DNA of 64,000 bases, from NCBI GenBank assembly GCA_964598225.1, contig CAZRBG010000032.1:1-64000 (forward strand), read 5' to 3'. Position 1 is the stretch's first letter, and every line of letters starts with the position of its first letter. This DNA comes from SG8-4 sp964598225 (GTDB taxonomy: Bacteria > Planctomycetota > Phycisphaerae > Sedimentisphaerales > Anaerobacaceae). Below the pieces are notes generated by a model that was not told the origin of the DNA, searched no databases, and was given only the letters and a program-made list of their open reading frames with translations. Positions 50,482-59,259 of this stretch are shown here, piece by piece. The position numbers were made by a program, and so were the translations under genes.

Positions 50482-51252
50482 ATGAGAGCGGCGTATCTGT
50501 TATCTCCGGCGTTTATGGTTTCAATTCTGGTTGGCTGTACGCAGGTGGAGAATGAAGAGATGGCATTTGATTTAATTGAGTCTGGGGGCCAGCATATCGA
50601 GACGTTTGAAAAGACGGTTACCAGGAATCTGAGCTGCAGCTATCTGCTGTTTTTGCCGGAAGGTTACGGCGAGCAAGAGAAAAACTGGCCCTTGATGCTT
50701 TTTCTGCACGGCGCCGGCGAACGCGGCAACGATCTGCAATTGGTCAAGAAACACGGGCCGCCCAAAATCGTCGAAAAGCAGAAAGACTTCCCGTTTATCG
50801 TTATCTCGCCTCAATGCCCGAAAGAGCAGTGGTGGGATGAAGAACTGGACGTTTTAATAAATCTGCTTGACGAGACCGTGGCAAAGTATGACGTTGACGA
50901 GCAGAGAGTTTACCTGACCGGTTTGAGCATGGGTGGATACGGAACGTGGGCTTTGGGTTCGCTATACGCAGACCGTTTTGCCGCGATGGCCGCTGTTTGT
51001 GGCGGCGGCACTCTGCCAATGGCCCTGAGGCTGACCGACACGCCGATCTGGGCGTTCCACGGCGCCAAAGACCCGGTCGTTCCGGTCGAAGAATCCGAGC
51101 AGATGGTAAACACGATCAACACGAGGGGCGGCAACGCCAAACTCACGGTCTATCCCGAAGCGGGCCATGACTCTTGGACAGAGACGTACGATAATCCGGA
51201 GTTATACGACTGGCTCCTGTCGCATCGCAGAAAAGACCGGACGAAACAATAA
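50482..51252 (+). CDS. Alpha/beta-hydrolase lipoprotein (esterase of the PHB-depolymerase/dienelactone-like group)
   Basis: 256 residues. GGAGG 9 nt before the ATG; lipobox VSILVGC near residue 19. The oxyanion region is MLFLHGAGERGND, the nucleophile elbow is LTGLSMGGYGTW, the acid lies in FHGAKDPVVP and the His in PEAGHDSW, a complete triad. It is likely an acetyl- or feruloyl-type esterase on carbohydrates in the periplasm; the substrate is not determined. It starts 34 bp after gatC on the same strand. Confidence 0.9.
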   Translation: MRAAYLLSPAFMVSILVGCTQVENEEMAFDLIESGGQHIETFEKTVTRNLSCSYLLFLPEGYGEQEKNWPLMLFLHGAGERGNDLQLVKKHGPPKIVEKQKDFPFIVISPQCPKEQWWDEELDVLINLLDETVAKYDVDEQRVYLTGLSMGGYGTWALGSLYADRFAAMAAVCGGGTLPMALRLTDTPIWAFHGAKDPVVPVEESEQMVNTINTRGGNAKLTVYPEAGHDSWTETYDNPELYDWLLSHRRKDRTKQ

Positions 51253-51615
51253 AAGGCATTCGTTGCAATGAACAACCAGCCTATCCACGATCACAAAAGG
51301 CAACGGCGTTTATCGCTTTATCGGCTGCCAGCAGAATTGCGGATCACTGAATCTAACCATCCTGGAAACGAATGCATCATTGCTTTTACCCCGAAGTTTT
51401 TCTACAATTTCCATGCTGACACGGAGGATAGGGCAACGCAGGCGTGCGACCCGAGCGCCGTGTCAGTGCTATACAGCAGAGTGGCTCTGGGATATCCTCA
51501 GAGCCGTTTTATTACCTGCTGGCAGCGGCAATGCGATAAACGCTACTCGGCCAACGGTATTTTTGCCTGCAAATCGCGGAAAAATATGAGGTAATTGGAA
51601 AAATAGGATTTTTGA
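51253..51615. other. 363-bp spacer containing a terminator-like hairpin
   Basis: No convincing gene. A frame at 51268-51594 is open but has no family-like sequence and runs through a hairpin: GGCTCTG (51483-51489) and CAGAGCC (51499-51505) followed by GTTTT. That hairpin probably ends the esterase transcript. Confidence 0.55.
51483..51510 (+). terminator. Intrinsic terminator downstream of the esterase gene
   Basis: 7-bp stem GGCTCTG/CAGAGCC with a 9-nt loop (GGATATCCT, itself palindromic) and a short T-run at 51507-51510. Confidence 0.6.
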
Positions 51616-52191
51616 ATGAGTGCCAAAAAGGTCTACTGGAAGGAAAAACACGAGATACAGGACTGGAATGGCGTAATAGAATTTGAAAAGCAATTGTATT
51701 CTTGTGGGCCAGTAGCTTCTGAAAAGCCTGAAAAAAGGCGGATATTTCGGGGTGAACGCTTAGAAGAAAGATTAGAGCAACTCTATTTTCCCAAGAAGGA
51801 AGATAACATTTCACAAAGTCAGCAAAGGCAAAACGAAAGCGAGGATTATCTTGAGGCACACCTTGAAAAGGCTTTCAGATTGTCCGGTATAATGCGTGAT
51901 GATAAGACCGAACGGGAGACAGAACTCATCAGAAAGTTTCAGAGAAAAGCGGCTCTGTACCTTGAACGTGAGCCCGACAAAGATGACATTCTCGAGTGGC
52001 TCGCGATAATGAGGCATCACGGTGCGCCGACGAGGCTGCAGGATTGGGGGTATTCATTCTATGTTGCCGTGTATTTTGCTCTGAATGCGAATGAAAAAGG
52101 TATCGTGTGGGCTTTGGATACGTCGAAAATGACCCCAGAACTTGTGGAAAGCTTGGCTTATCCAAGACCCTTATGGGAAAGGCGCATTTAA
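51616..52191 (+). CDS. FRG-domain protein, probably C-terminally shortened
   Basis: 191 residues, with AGGA about 7 nt upstream of the ATG. RRIFRGERLE is the FRG motif, and HHGAPTRLQDWGYSFYVAVYFALN is the second conserved block (usually H-Y-G-x-P-T-R-L-L-D-W). FRG proteins are commonly 230-300 residues; this one stops shortly after GIVWALDTSKM, about where the last strand should follow. The function of FRG domains is not established, though they turn up in accessory and defence-linked loci. It is located 48 bp before gatA and lies inside the split gatC/gatA locus. Composition is more AT-rich than gatA and gatC. Confidence 0.7.
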   Translation: MSAKKVYWKEKHEIQDWNGVIEFEKQLYSCGPVASEKPEKRRIFRGERLEERLEQLYFPKKEDNISQSQQRQNESEDYLEAHLEKAFRLSGIMRDDKTERETELIRKFQRKAALYLEREPDKDDILEWLAIMRHHGAPTRLQDWGYSFYVAVYFALNANEKGIVWALDTSKMTPELVESLAYPRPLWERRI

Positions 52192-52239
52192 GTTAGTGCC
52201 GAAGCGGTTTGGGTACTATGTTGTAATGGAGAAAAGGCA

Positions 52240-53712
52240 TTGGATTCTCTTACGTTAAGTGCCATAGAGTTGCGGGACAAGATAAAGAACGGTAATATAA
52301 CCAGTGTCGAGACCACGAAGGCTGTTTTCGAGCGCATACAGCGGTTCGAGCCGACAATCGGGGCCTATATAAGTACGTGTGAAGAACAAGCTCTTCAGGC
52401 CGCCGCCGACATCGATGAGCGAATCGCAGCCGGTGAAGCGGTAGGGCGGCTGGCCGGTGTTCCCGTTGCAGTCAAAGATAATATGTGCACGACTTTCGGG
52501 GCTACCACCTGTGCATCTAAGATTCTGGAGAATTTCCATGCTCCTTACAATGCCACCGTTGTGGAGAGACTTATCGCGGCAGATGCCGTGATTGTAGGCA
52601 AGACCAACATGGATGAATTCGCAATGGGATCGAGTACCGAGAACTCGGGGCTAAAGCGGACGGCCAATCCCTGGGATGCTAAGCACGTGCCCGGCGGCAG
52701 CAGCGGCGGCGCGGCGGCCGCAGTTGCGGCTCGAATGTGTTCTGCCGCAGTAGGGTCCGATACGGGTGGCTCGATCCGACAGCCGGCGAGTTTTTGCGGG
52801 GTTGTAGGGCTCAAGCCCACGTACGGCAGGGTCTCGCGATACGGCCTCGTTGCTTATGGATCAAGCCTCGACCAGATCGGCCCGCTGACCCTAAATGTGG
52901 CCGACAGCGCACTGATGATGAATGTTATCGCAGGTCACGATCCGGCCGACAGCACGAGTGTGGATGAATCAACAGCCCCAACTTGCGATTACCTTGCCAC
53001 ACTCGATGAGCCGATGGAGAATCTGCGTATCGCGGTTGTGCCCGATTGCATGAACCGTGCCGATAAACCGGTACGGCGGGCCCTGAACGATGCGATAGAT
53101 GTGTACAAAGGTCTGGGAGCGGAGGTCATAGAAGTGGACATGCCCCACCTTGATTACGCTATCGCAGCTTATTACGTAATCGCAACCGCCGAGGCTTCGA
53201 GCAATCTCGCCCGATACGATGGAGTGCATTACGGCCATCGGACGCAAAATCCACAGGATTACGTGGAGGTCTACTCTAAATCACGCGACGAGGCGTTCGG
53301 CCGAGAGGTCAAGAGGCGGATCATGCTGGGTACTTATGCCCTTTCGAGCGGCTATTATGACGCTTATTATCTCAAGGCCCTGAAGGTCAGGAATCTGATA
53401 CGGGGCGATTTTGTCAAAGCGTTCGAGAGATGCGATTGCATTATGATGCCCGTGGCGCCTACGACCGCTTTCAAGATAGGCGAAAAAACCGACGATCCGC
53501 TCCAGATGTACTTGTCGGACATCTATACCATAAGCGCGAACCTCGCCGGTATCCCCGGCATAAGCGTACCCTGCGGATTCGACGCCAACAACCTGCCTAT
53601 CGGTTTGCAAATCCTCGCTCCCAATTTTGCCGAAGAGCAACTCCTGCGGATCGCAAGCACGTACGAAAAACAAACCAACTGGCACAAGAAGAAGACGCCT
53701 CCGATTCCTTAG
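52240..53712 (+). CDS. gatA: Aspartyl/glutamyl-tRNA amidotransferase subunit GatA
   Basis: 490 residues, TTG start at 52240 with GGAGAAAAGG upstream; an ATG at 52227 is in another frame. Catalytic Lys in GVPVAVKDNMCT, cis-Ser and nucleophile Ser in GGSSGG and GSDTGGSIRQPASFCG form the amidase-signature triad. GatA hydrolyses Gln to supply ammonia for amidation of the misacylated tRNA by GatB. gatB follows 16 bp later, so gatA-gatB form an operon. Confidence 0.97.
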   Translation: MDSLTLSAIELRDKIKNGNITSVETTKAVFERIQRFEPTIGAYISTCEEQALQAAADIDERIAAGEAVGRLAGVPVAVKDNMCTTFGATTCASKILENFHAPYNATVVERLIAADAVIVGKTNMDEFAMGSSTENSGLKRTANPWDAKHVPGGSSGGAAAAVAARMCSAAVGSDTGGSIRQPASFCGVVGLKPTYGRVSRYGLVAYGSSLDQIGPLTLNVADSALMMNVIAGHDPADSTSVDESTAPTCDYLATLDEPMENLRIAVVPDCMNRADKPVRRALNDAIDVYKGLGAEVIEVDMPHLDYAIAAYYVIATAEASSNLARYDGVHYGHRTQNPQDYVEVYSKSRDEAFGREVKRRIMLGTYALSSGYYDAYYLKALKVRNLIRGDFVKAFERCDCIMMPVAPTTAFKIGEKTDDPLQMYLSDIYTISANLAGIPGISVPCGFDANNLPIGLQILAPNFAEEQLLRIASTYEKQTNWHKKKTPPIP

Positions 53713-53728
53713 CCACGAATTAACACTA

Positions 53729-55207
53729 ATGTACACGAATAACAAGAATATAGTTGCCTATAAAGTAATAGTTGGTCTTGAGATTCACGTGCAGCTTTGC
53801 ACAAAGAGCAAGATGTTTTGCGGCTGTGCCGTGGAATTTGGGGCCGAGCCTAACAGCAGGGTCTGTCCGGTGTGTCTGGGTATGCCCGGCGTGTTGCCGG
53901 TCATGAATAAGCAGGCGTATGAATACGCGGTTCTGACTGCGATGGGCCTCAACTGCCGGGTAGCCAACTTCACCAAATGGGACAGAAAGAGTTACTATTA
54001 TCCTGATCTGCCGAAGAATTATCAGATAAGCCAGTACGATCTGCCTCTGGGAGAGAATGGTTCTATTGAGATACCTCTGGAATCCGGCGGATCTAAGAGA
54101 ATCGGAATCATAAGGGCCCATCTGGAAGAGGACGCGGGCAAGAATCTTCATACGACGGGCAATTTCTCACAGGTTGATTTGAACAGGACGGGAACGCCTC
54201 TGCTGGAGATCGTTACCGAACCCGATATGAACAGTGGCGTGGAAGTTCGGGCGCTGGCGGTTGAGTTGCAGCGAATGGTGAGGTTTCTCGGTGTCTCCGA
54301 AGCGGATATGCAGAAGGGGCACATGCGCTTCGAGCCTAATATCAACCTGGCTATTACTAAAGACGGTTCCGAATACAGAACTCCGATCGTGGAAATCAAG
54401 AATCTCAACAGCTTCCGGGCTTTAGAGCGAAGCGTGAACTATGAAGAACAAAGGCAACTCGAAGAGTTCCTCGAAACGGGAAAGCTCTTAGATTCCGGCA
54501 GCAAAACCACGCGAGGCTGGGACGATGAGCGGGAGGTAACCGTCCTGCAAAGAGAGAAGGAAGAGGCACATGACTACAGATATTTTCCCGAGCCGGATCT
54601 TGTGCCGGTGGAGTTGACTCCGCAATGGCTCGATGAAATCCGGTCGGATCTGTGTGAATTGCCGCTCAAAAAGCAGATGCGCTATGTCGAGCAGTACAAT
54701 CTAAGCGATTATGACGCCGGAGTGCTGACGGCGGAGCGCTCGACGGCGGATTTCTTCGAGCAGGCCGTCGAAGGCGGAGCTGAGCCGAAGCGAGTATGTA
54801 ATTTACTTGCCCAGACCGGCCTGAAGATGGCCAACGACAAGGGATGCGGCATACACGACCTGGGTGTTAGCGCTCAGAGTGTCGCTCGCCTGGCCAAAAT
54901 GGCTGAAGCCGATACGGTAAGTGCGAGTTCGGCCGCCACAATATTCGAGGCGATGGTCGGGACCGGCAAAGAGCCGGACGTTTTAGCCGAAGAGCTCAAC
55001 CTGGTGCAGAAGAGCGATGCCGGCGAGTTGGAGGTGATCGTCGAGCAGGTGCTTGCCGATAATCCCAACGCCGTTGCGGACGTCACGGCAGGTGGCAAGA
55101 AAAGCAAGAAGGCCCGAGGTTTTCTAATGGGCCAGGTCATGCAGAAGACGAAAGGCCAGGCGAATCCGAAAGTGGTCTCGCAGATTCTTGCCGAAAAGCT
55201 CCAATGA
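53729..55207 (+). CDS. gatB: Aspartyl/glutamyl-tRNA amidotransferase subunit GatB
   Basis: 492 residues from ATG 53729. An earlier in-frame ATG at 53627 lies inside gatA and adds a non-conserved 34 residues. YKVIVGLEIHVQLCTKSKMFCGC, NRTGTPLLEIVTEPD and HDYRYFPEPDL are GatB signatures, and the C-terminal YqeY-like tail is present. It binds the tRNA and activates the mischarged glutamate or aspartate. Confidence 0.97.
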   Translation: MYTNNKNIVAYKVIVGLEIHVQLCTKSKMFCGCAVEFGAEPNSRVCPVCLGMPGVLPVMNKQAYEYAVLTAMGLNCRVANFTKWDRKSYYYPDLPKNYQISQYDLPLGENGSIEIPLESGGSKRIGIIRAHLEEDAGKNLHTTGNFSQVDLNRTGTPLLEIVTEPDMNSGVEVRALAVELQRMVRFLGVSEADMQKGHMRFEPNINLAITKDGSEYRTPIVEIKNLNSFRALERSVNYEEQRQLEEFLETGKLLDSGSKTTRGWDDEREVTVLQREKEEAHDYRYFPEPDLVPVELTPQWLDEIRSDLCELPLKKQMRYVEQYNLSDYDAGVLTAERSTADFFEQAVEGGAEPKRVCNLLAQTGLKMANDKGCGIHDLGVSAQSVARLAKMAEADTVSASSAATIFEAMVGTGKEPDVLAEELNLVQKSDAGELEVIVEQVLADNPNAVADVTAGGKKSKKARGFLMGQVMQKTKGQANPKVVSQILAEKLQ

Positions 55208-55237
55208 AAGAGTGTGATATAAGGAAAAGGGCAGAGC

Positions 55238-55582
55238 ATGAAGGTCGAAAAAAGCAGCAATATTGCAAAGAAACCTGTTGAAGTGGACGGGGCGAAGCAT
55301 ACCGAGATGAGGCTGCTCATTTCCAAGGCGGACGGGGCGGAAAATTTTGCCATGAGGATGTTCGAGATTCAGCCGGGCGGGCATACGCCTCTGCATACTC
55401 ATGCGCACGAGCACGAGGTCTTTGTCCTGGAAGGTCAGGGGATATTCATCTGTGAAGGCCAAGAGCACAAATTCGGAGCCGAGTACGTGATATTCGCGCC
55501 GCCGGACAAGGAGCACAGATTTAAGAATACCGGAGATTCGATTTTGAGAATGCTTTGTTTGATCCCTGCGAGTGGTACTTGA
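55238..55582 (+). CDS. Cupin-domain protein
   Basis: 114 residues. The cupin metal motifs are PLHTHAHEHEVFVLEG (G-x5-H-x-H-x3,4-E) and FAPPDKEHRFKNTGD (G/P-x5-P-x-G-x2-H-x3-N). The metal-binding His are intact. Small stand-alone cupins bind metals or small ligands; the role is not clear. It overlaps nothing and is 31 bp after gatB. Its TGA stop is 2 bp before the ATG of the histidine kinase, so it may be cotranslated with it and serve as a sensor partner. Confidence 0.9.
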   Translation: MKVEKSSNIAKKPVEVDGAKHTEMRLLISKADGAENFAMRMFEIQPGGHTPLHTHAHEHEVFVLEGQGIFICEGQEHKFGAEYVIFAPPDKEHRFKNTGDSILRMLCLIPASGT

Positions 55583-55584
55583 GA

Positions 55585-57579
55585 ATGCTGGATTCGGAAA
55601 GCAAGAAAAAGCTGATTGAACAGACCAGAGCGGCACGGATGCGCAGAAGAGGTGTTTCTCGCACCAAAACCGATGGCGCCGAACAAAGAAATAAGAACGA
55701 AAGGGATCGTCTGCTTCGGGATGTTAAACTAAGAAATGTGCTGGAGGCGCTTAGTGAGAGTGAGGAGAAATTCAGAACAATGTTCGAGTTTTCACCTTAT
55801 TCCACTGTGCTTTTGGATCTCAAGGGCAATATTATGGAATGTAACCAGCAGTTTACCAGCCTCCATGCTACTTCAGAAGGCGCTGATGCTCAGGTTGGAA
55901 AGAACGTGTCCGAGTTTTTTCCGGAAGATCAGCATCCAAAACTGTTTACATCGATTGAAACTGTTCTTGCCGAAGGAACGTCGGGAGGACCGACTGAATA
56001 CACAATGCTGAGAGAAGACGGCACGACGTTTCTGGCTGAAGCCCGCAGCACAGTAATACTGGACAAGCAGGGGCAGTCGCGGGGTCTGCTTGCGATAGCC
56101 CGCGATATAACGGATAGTAAGCAGGCCGAGCAAGCTCTACGAGAGAGTGAGAAGAGATACGAAACCGTCGTAGAAAACGCCGGGGAAGGCATCGTAGTGG
56201 TGCAGGATGAAAGGCTTCAGTATGCCAATCCGTACGTTGAGAATGTTATCGGACACAAGAGAGAGGAAATGGTATCTCGACCTTTCATAGAATTCATTCA
56301 TCCGGAGGATCGAGAACAGGTGATGGGCATTCATAGAAGACGGTTTCGGGGCGAAGATATCCCCCTGTTTTACGAGCTCAGGGTCATCGACAAGTACGGT
56401 AACAGGAGATGGATGGAGAATAACGGGGTCCTGATCGAATGGAATGGAAGACCAGCCACGTTGAATTTTCTAAGGGATATAACAGAACAGAAAAAGACGC
56501 GAATGGCTTTGCGCGAATCCGAACAAAAGTACCGTCAGTTATTCGAAACTGAAACCGATGCGATCATGATCTTCGATGCTGAGACAAAAAGATGTATCGA
56601 TGTGAATAATGCGGCGATTTGTTTATACGGCTACTCTAAGGAGGAGTTCCTGAGCCTGACTCCCTGTGACATTAGCGCAGAACCGGATGCGACTGAAGTT
56701 TATATTAAACATGCAATTGAAGGGTTTCCCGGGAAAATACCACTGCGACATCATAAAAAGAAAGACGGCACCGTCTTTCCCGTGGAGATATCCGGAAGTT
56801 CTTTCATGCTGAACGGTCGTAAGGTCCTGTTCGGAGTCATCAGAGATATCACCGATCACAAGCTCACAGAGCGGAAAATACTGGATAATCAGGCCAAGCT
56901 CAAATCTCTTGCTTCGCAATTGTCGCGCATTGAGGAGCGTGAGCGGCATCGGCTGGCCACGGTTTTGCACGATAAGATCGGCCAGTCTCTTGTGCTTTCC
57001 AAGCTCAAGTTGGACGAACTTCGCGTGTCGGATCAACCCGGCCATATTTCCGATGCTGTGGAGCAAGTCTGCGCATCTCTTGATGAGGCCATTCAGCAAA
57101 CAAGAACGTTGACTTTTGATCTTAGTTCACCTATATTGTATGAATTAGGCTTAGAGGCCGCAGTGGCCGAATGGCTTACGGATGAAATAAAGAGAAAACA
57201 CGGTATTGAAACGGAGTTCCGCGACGATGGGCAGGAAAAGCCGTTGGATAACGACATCCGGGCGCTCCTCTTCCGCAACGTGCGAGAGTTACTTGTCAAT
57301 GTTGTCAAGCATGCGCAGGCGAACAAGGTGAAGGTCGACATCCGCAGGAACGGCGCTGATATCTGCGTCATAGTTGAAGATAATGGAATTGGATTTGATC
57401 CCGCCAACGTAACGGCGGTGGCTGCAAGGAGCGATAAGTTCGGGCTATTCAGTATTAGAGAGCGATTGGAACAGTTGGGCGGACTTATTAAGATCGATTC
57501 CGAGTCCGGCCGAGGGGCCAGAATCCTTATGAAAGCGCCGCTGAAATGTGAAACACTTACGGATGGGATGGAATTATGA
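55585..57579 (+). CDS. PAS-domain sensor histidine kinase (NarX-type)
   Basis: 664 residues from ATG 55585, 2 bp after the cupin stop; an in-frame start at 55555 lies inside the cupin gene. There are three PAS domains (about 50-165, 180-290 and 305-425; FEFSPYSTVLLDLKGNIMEC and ETDAIMIFDAETKRCIDVNN are examples) with PAC-like tails. The HisKA_3 helix has ERERHRLATVLHDKIGQSL with the phospho-His. The ATPase region has FRNVRELLVNVVKHAQ, VEDNGIGFDP and FGLFSIRERLEQLGG. No transmembrane helix is visible, so it is cytoplasmic and senses an intracellular ligand or redox state. It is followed by its response regulator with a 4-bp overlap. Confidence 0.95.
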   Translation: MLDSESKKKLIEQTRAARMRRRGVSRTKTDGAEQRNKNERDRLLRDVKLRNVLEALSESEEKFRTMFEFSPYSTVLLDLKGNIMECNQQFTSLHATSEGADAQVGKNVSEFFPEDQHPKLFTSIETVLAEGTSGGPTEYTMLREDGTTFLAEARSTVILDKQGQSRGLLAIARDITDSKQAEQALRESEKRYETVVENAGEGIVVVQDERLQYANPYVENVIGHKREEMVSRPFIEFIHPEDREQVMGIHRRRFRGEDIPLFYELRVIDKYGNRRWMENNGVLIEWNGRPATLNFLRDITEQKKTRMALRESEQKYRQLFETETDAIMIFDAETKRCIDVNNAAICLYGYSKEEFLSLTPCDISAEPDATEVYIKHAIEGFPGKIPLRHHKKKDGTVFPVEISGSSFMLNGRKVLFGVIRDITDHKLTERKILDNQAKLKSLASQLSRIEERERHRLATVLHDKIGQSLVLSKLKLDELRVSDQPGHISDAVEQVCASLDEAIQQTRTLTFDLSSPILYELGLEAAVAEWLTDEIKRKHGIETEFRDDGQEKPLDNDIRALLFRNVRELLVNVVKHAQANKVKVDIRRNGADICVIVEDNGIGFDPANVTAVAARSDKFGLFSIRERLEQLGGLIKIDSESGRGARILMKAPLKCETLTDGMEL

Positions 57580-58229
57580 GTGTAGGTGTATTATTGGTTG
57601 ACGACCACGCGATTATCCGGGAGGGTCTGCGTTCGCTGCTCGAGAAGCAGCCTGACATGGACGTTCTCGCCGACACCGACGAAGGCCGCAAGGCGGTTGA
57701 GCTGGTGCGTGAGTTGATGCCGGACGTGGTGATTATGGATGTTACCATGGCCGGACTCAACGGCATCGAGGCAACGCGTCTGATCACCAATGAATTCCCC
57801 GAAGTCAAAGTGGTCGCTCTGTCGATACACTCACAGCGCAGGTTTATAGCCGACATGCTTAGTGCGGGAGCGGCCGGTTACATTCTGAAGGAATGTCTGT
57901 TCGACGAGCTTGTTCAGGCAATACAGACCGTGGCGATGGGCGGAAGATACCTCAGCCCGCGGATCGCCGACGTTGTCGTCGAGGACTACGTTAAACGCCT
58001 GTCATCAACCGCCGACTCTCCGTTGTCCGAGCTAACGGGGAGGGAACGCGAGGTTCTTCAGTTGGTCGCCGAAGGAAAATCCACTAAACAGATAGCATTC
58101 GAACTGCACGTGAGCACCAAGACAATAGAAGCAAACAGGCGGCAGATAATGGATAAGCTGAACGTCCACAGCGTGGCCGAGCTTACCAAATGCGCCGTTC
58201 GAGAGGGTTTGACTACGCTCGAGCCATGA
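57576..58229 (+). CDS. NarL/LuxR-family response regulator
   Basis: 217 residues overlapping the kinase gene by ATGA, a pair translated together. Receiver: LLVDDHAIIREGL, phospho-Asp in VVIMDVTMAGLNG (about 54), Thr/Ser in ALSIHSQ and Lys in ILKECLF. C-terminal LuxR HTH: LTGREREVLQLVAEGKSTKQIA and VSTKTIEANRRQIMDKL. It binds DNA on phosphorylation. Confidence 0.96.
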   Translation: MSVGVLLVDDHAIIREGLRSLLEKQPDMDVLADTDEGRKAVELVRELMPDVVIMDVTMAGLNGIEATRLITNEFPEVKVVALSIHSQRRFIADMLSAGAAGYILKECLFDELVQAIQTVAMGGRYLSPRIADVVVEDYVKRLSSTADSPLSELTGREREVLQLVAEGKSTKQIAFELHVSTKTIEANRRQIMDKLNVHSVAELTKCAVREGLTTLEP

Positions 58230-58590
58230 CAATTAACTCTTCGGTTCGTTTTTCGGCCTCGCCGGAGTGACCCTCCATTTGTCTGTTCTAAATTAGGATT
58301 TAAGAAGTCCATTTATAGGAAAATCCGGGCGATATCTCTTTCAAACCTGCCGATTACACAACCGAAGTGAAGACGCTCAATTTGAAATAGTCGTTTATGA
58401 GTATAATGGGCGGGTTAATTTAGAGCGTCATTTGTAGTCAGTGATTCGCTGCCTGTGGATTGTTGCGGTTATGTTTATAGGACGATCCACCTCGCCGAGG
58501 ATTACCACGGACAAATTAATAAAACCGGCACGCAGTAAGGATAGGGACTTTTGAGTTCCGGATGCTCAGAGTTCGTGCCGGGTCAATTAC
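58230..58590. other. 361-bp spacer between convergent genes, with inverted repeats
   Basis: No gene found. Two perfect dyads are present: GACGCTC (from about 58370) with GAGCGTC about 50 bp later, and CCGGCACG (58525-58532) with CGTGCCGG (58574-58581). A TATAAT sits between the first pair. They might be transcript ends, a small RNA or miniature repeats; I cannot tell which. Confidence 0.45.
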
Positions 58591-59259
58591 TCAATGGCTT
58601 TGCCCAATTCGGGTTTCCGTTCCTGCTCTGAGCCGTTTTATGTTCTCACGATGTCTCACCACAACCATAGTCGGGATGGCTACTGACGTTACCACAAGAG
58701 GCCATAAACTGCCGAAGCTCCAACCGGGAATCAGGAACGTAGCAACGATCAGGGCCAGAGGAAAGATGACCGAAGCAGTAATCGAGGCAAGAGAGACGTA
58801 TCTCCAGATCAGGACTACTATCGACCATGTAATTAGAGCCAGGACGGCGCAGATTGTGAAGTAAGGCCAAAGTCCCAGCGCGACGCCGAAACTGGTCGCC
58901 ACTCCCTTGCCGCCTTTGAATCTCACGTAAATCGGGAAAATATGCCCCAGGATAGCCGCGCATCCGGTTGCGATCCATAGCCAGAGCAGAATCACTCTCT
59001 CACTTTGTGATTGACCGGGCACGGCTCGGGCCAGATGCATTGTTGCGAGCATCGGGATCAGTCCTTTGAGCACGTCGAGCGCGAAGCAAAAATAAGCCCA
59101 CTTTCTGCCGAGCGCACGCGAGACATTGGTTGCGCCGATGTTGCCGGAGCCGATGGAGCGTAAATCTTTTCCGTGGACTTTGGCGAGAAGTAATCCGAAG
59201 GGAATCGAACCGAGAAAGTACGATGCGACAATCGCAAGTGGGAAAATCGTGTACGTCAT
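58591..59259 (-). CDS. plsY: Acyl-phosphate:glycerol-3-phosphate acyltransferase PlsY
   Basis: 222 residues with about five transmembrane helices. The conserved PlsY motifs are all here: GSIPFG, GSGNIGATN, RFKGGKGVAT and RHRENIKRL. It transfers an acyl group from acyl-phosphate to glycerol-3-phosphate as the first step of phospholipid synthesis. It overlaps the upstream glycosyltransferase gene by 4 bp (ATGA) and so belongs to the envelope operon. Confidence 0.96.
   Translation of the reverse strand: MTYTIFPLAIVASYFLGSIPFGLLLAKVHGKDLRSIGSGNIGATNVSRALGRKWAYFCFALDVLKGLIPMLATMHLARAVPGQSQSERVILLWLWIATGCAAILGHIFPIYVRFKGGKGVATSFGVALGLWPYFTICAVLALITWSIVVLIWRYVSLASITASVIFPLALIVATFLIPGWSFGSLWPLVVTSVAIPTMVVVRHRENIKRLRAGTETRIGQSH

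Noticed and set aside
51268..51594. Plus-strand frame of 108 codons after the esterase
   Set aside because: No protein-like pattern, and it crosses a hairpin with T-run that looks like a terminator.
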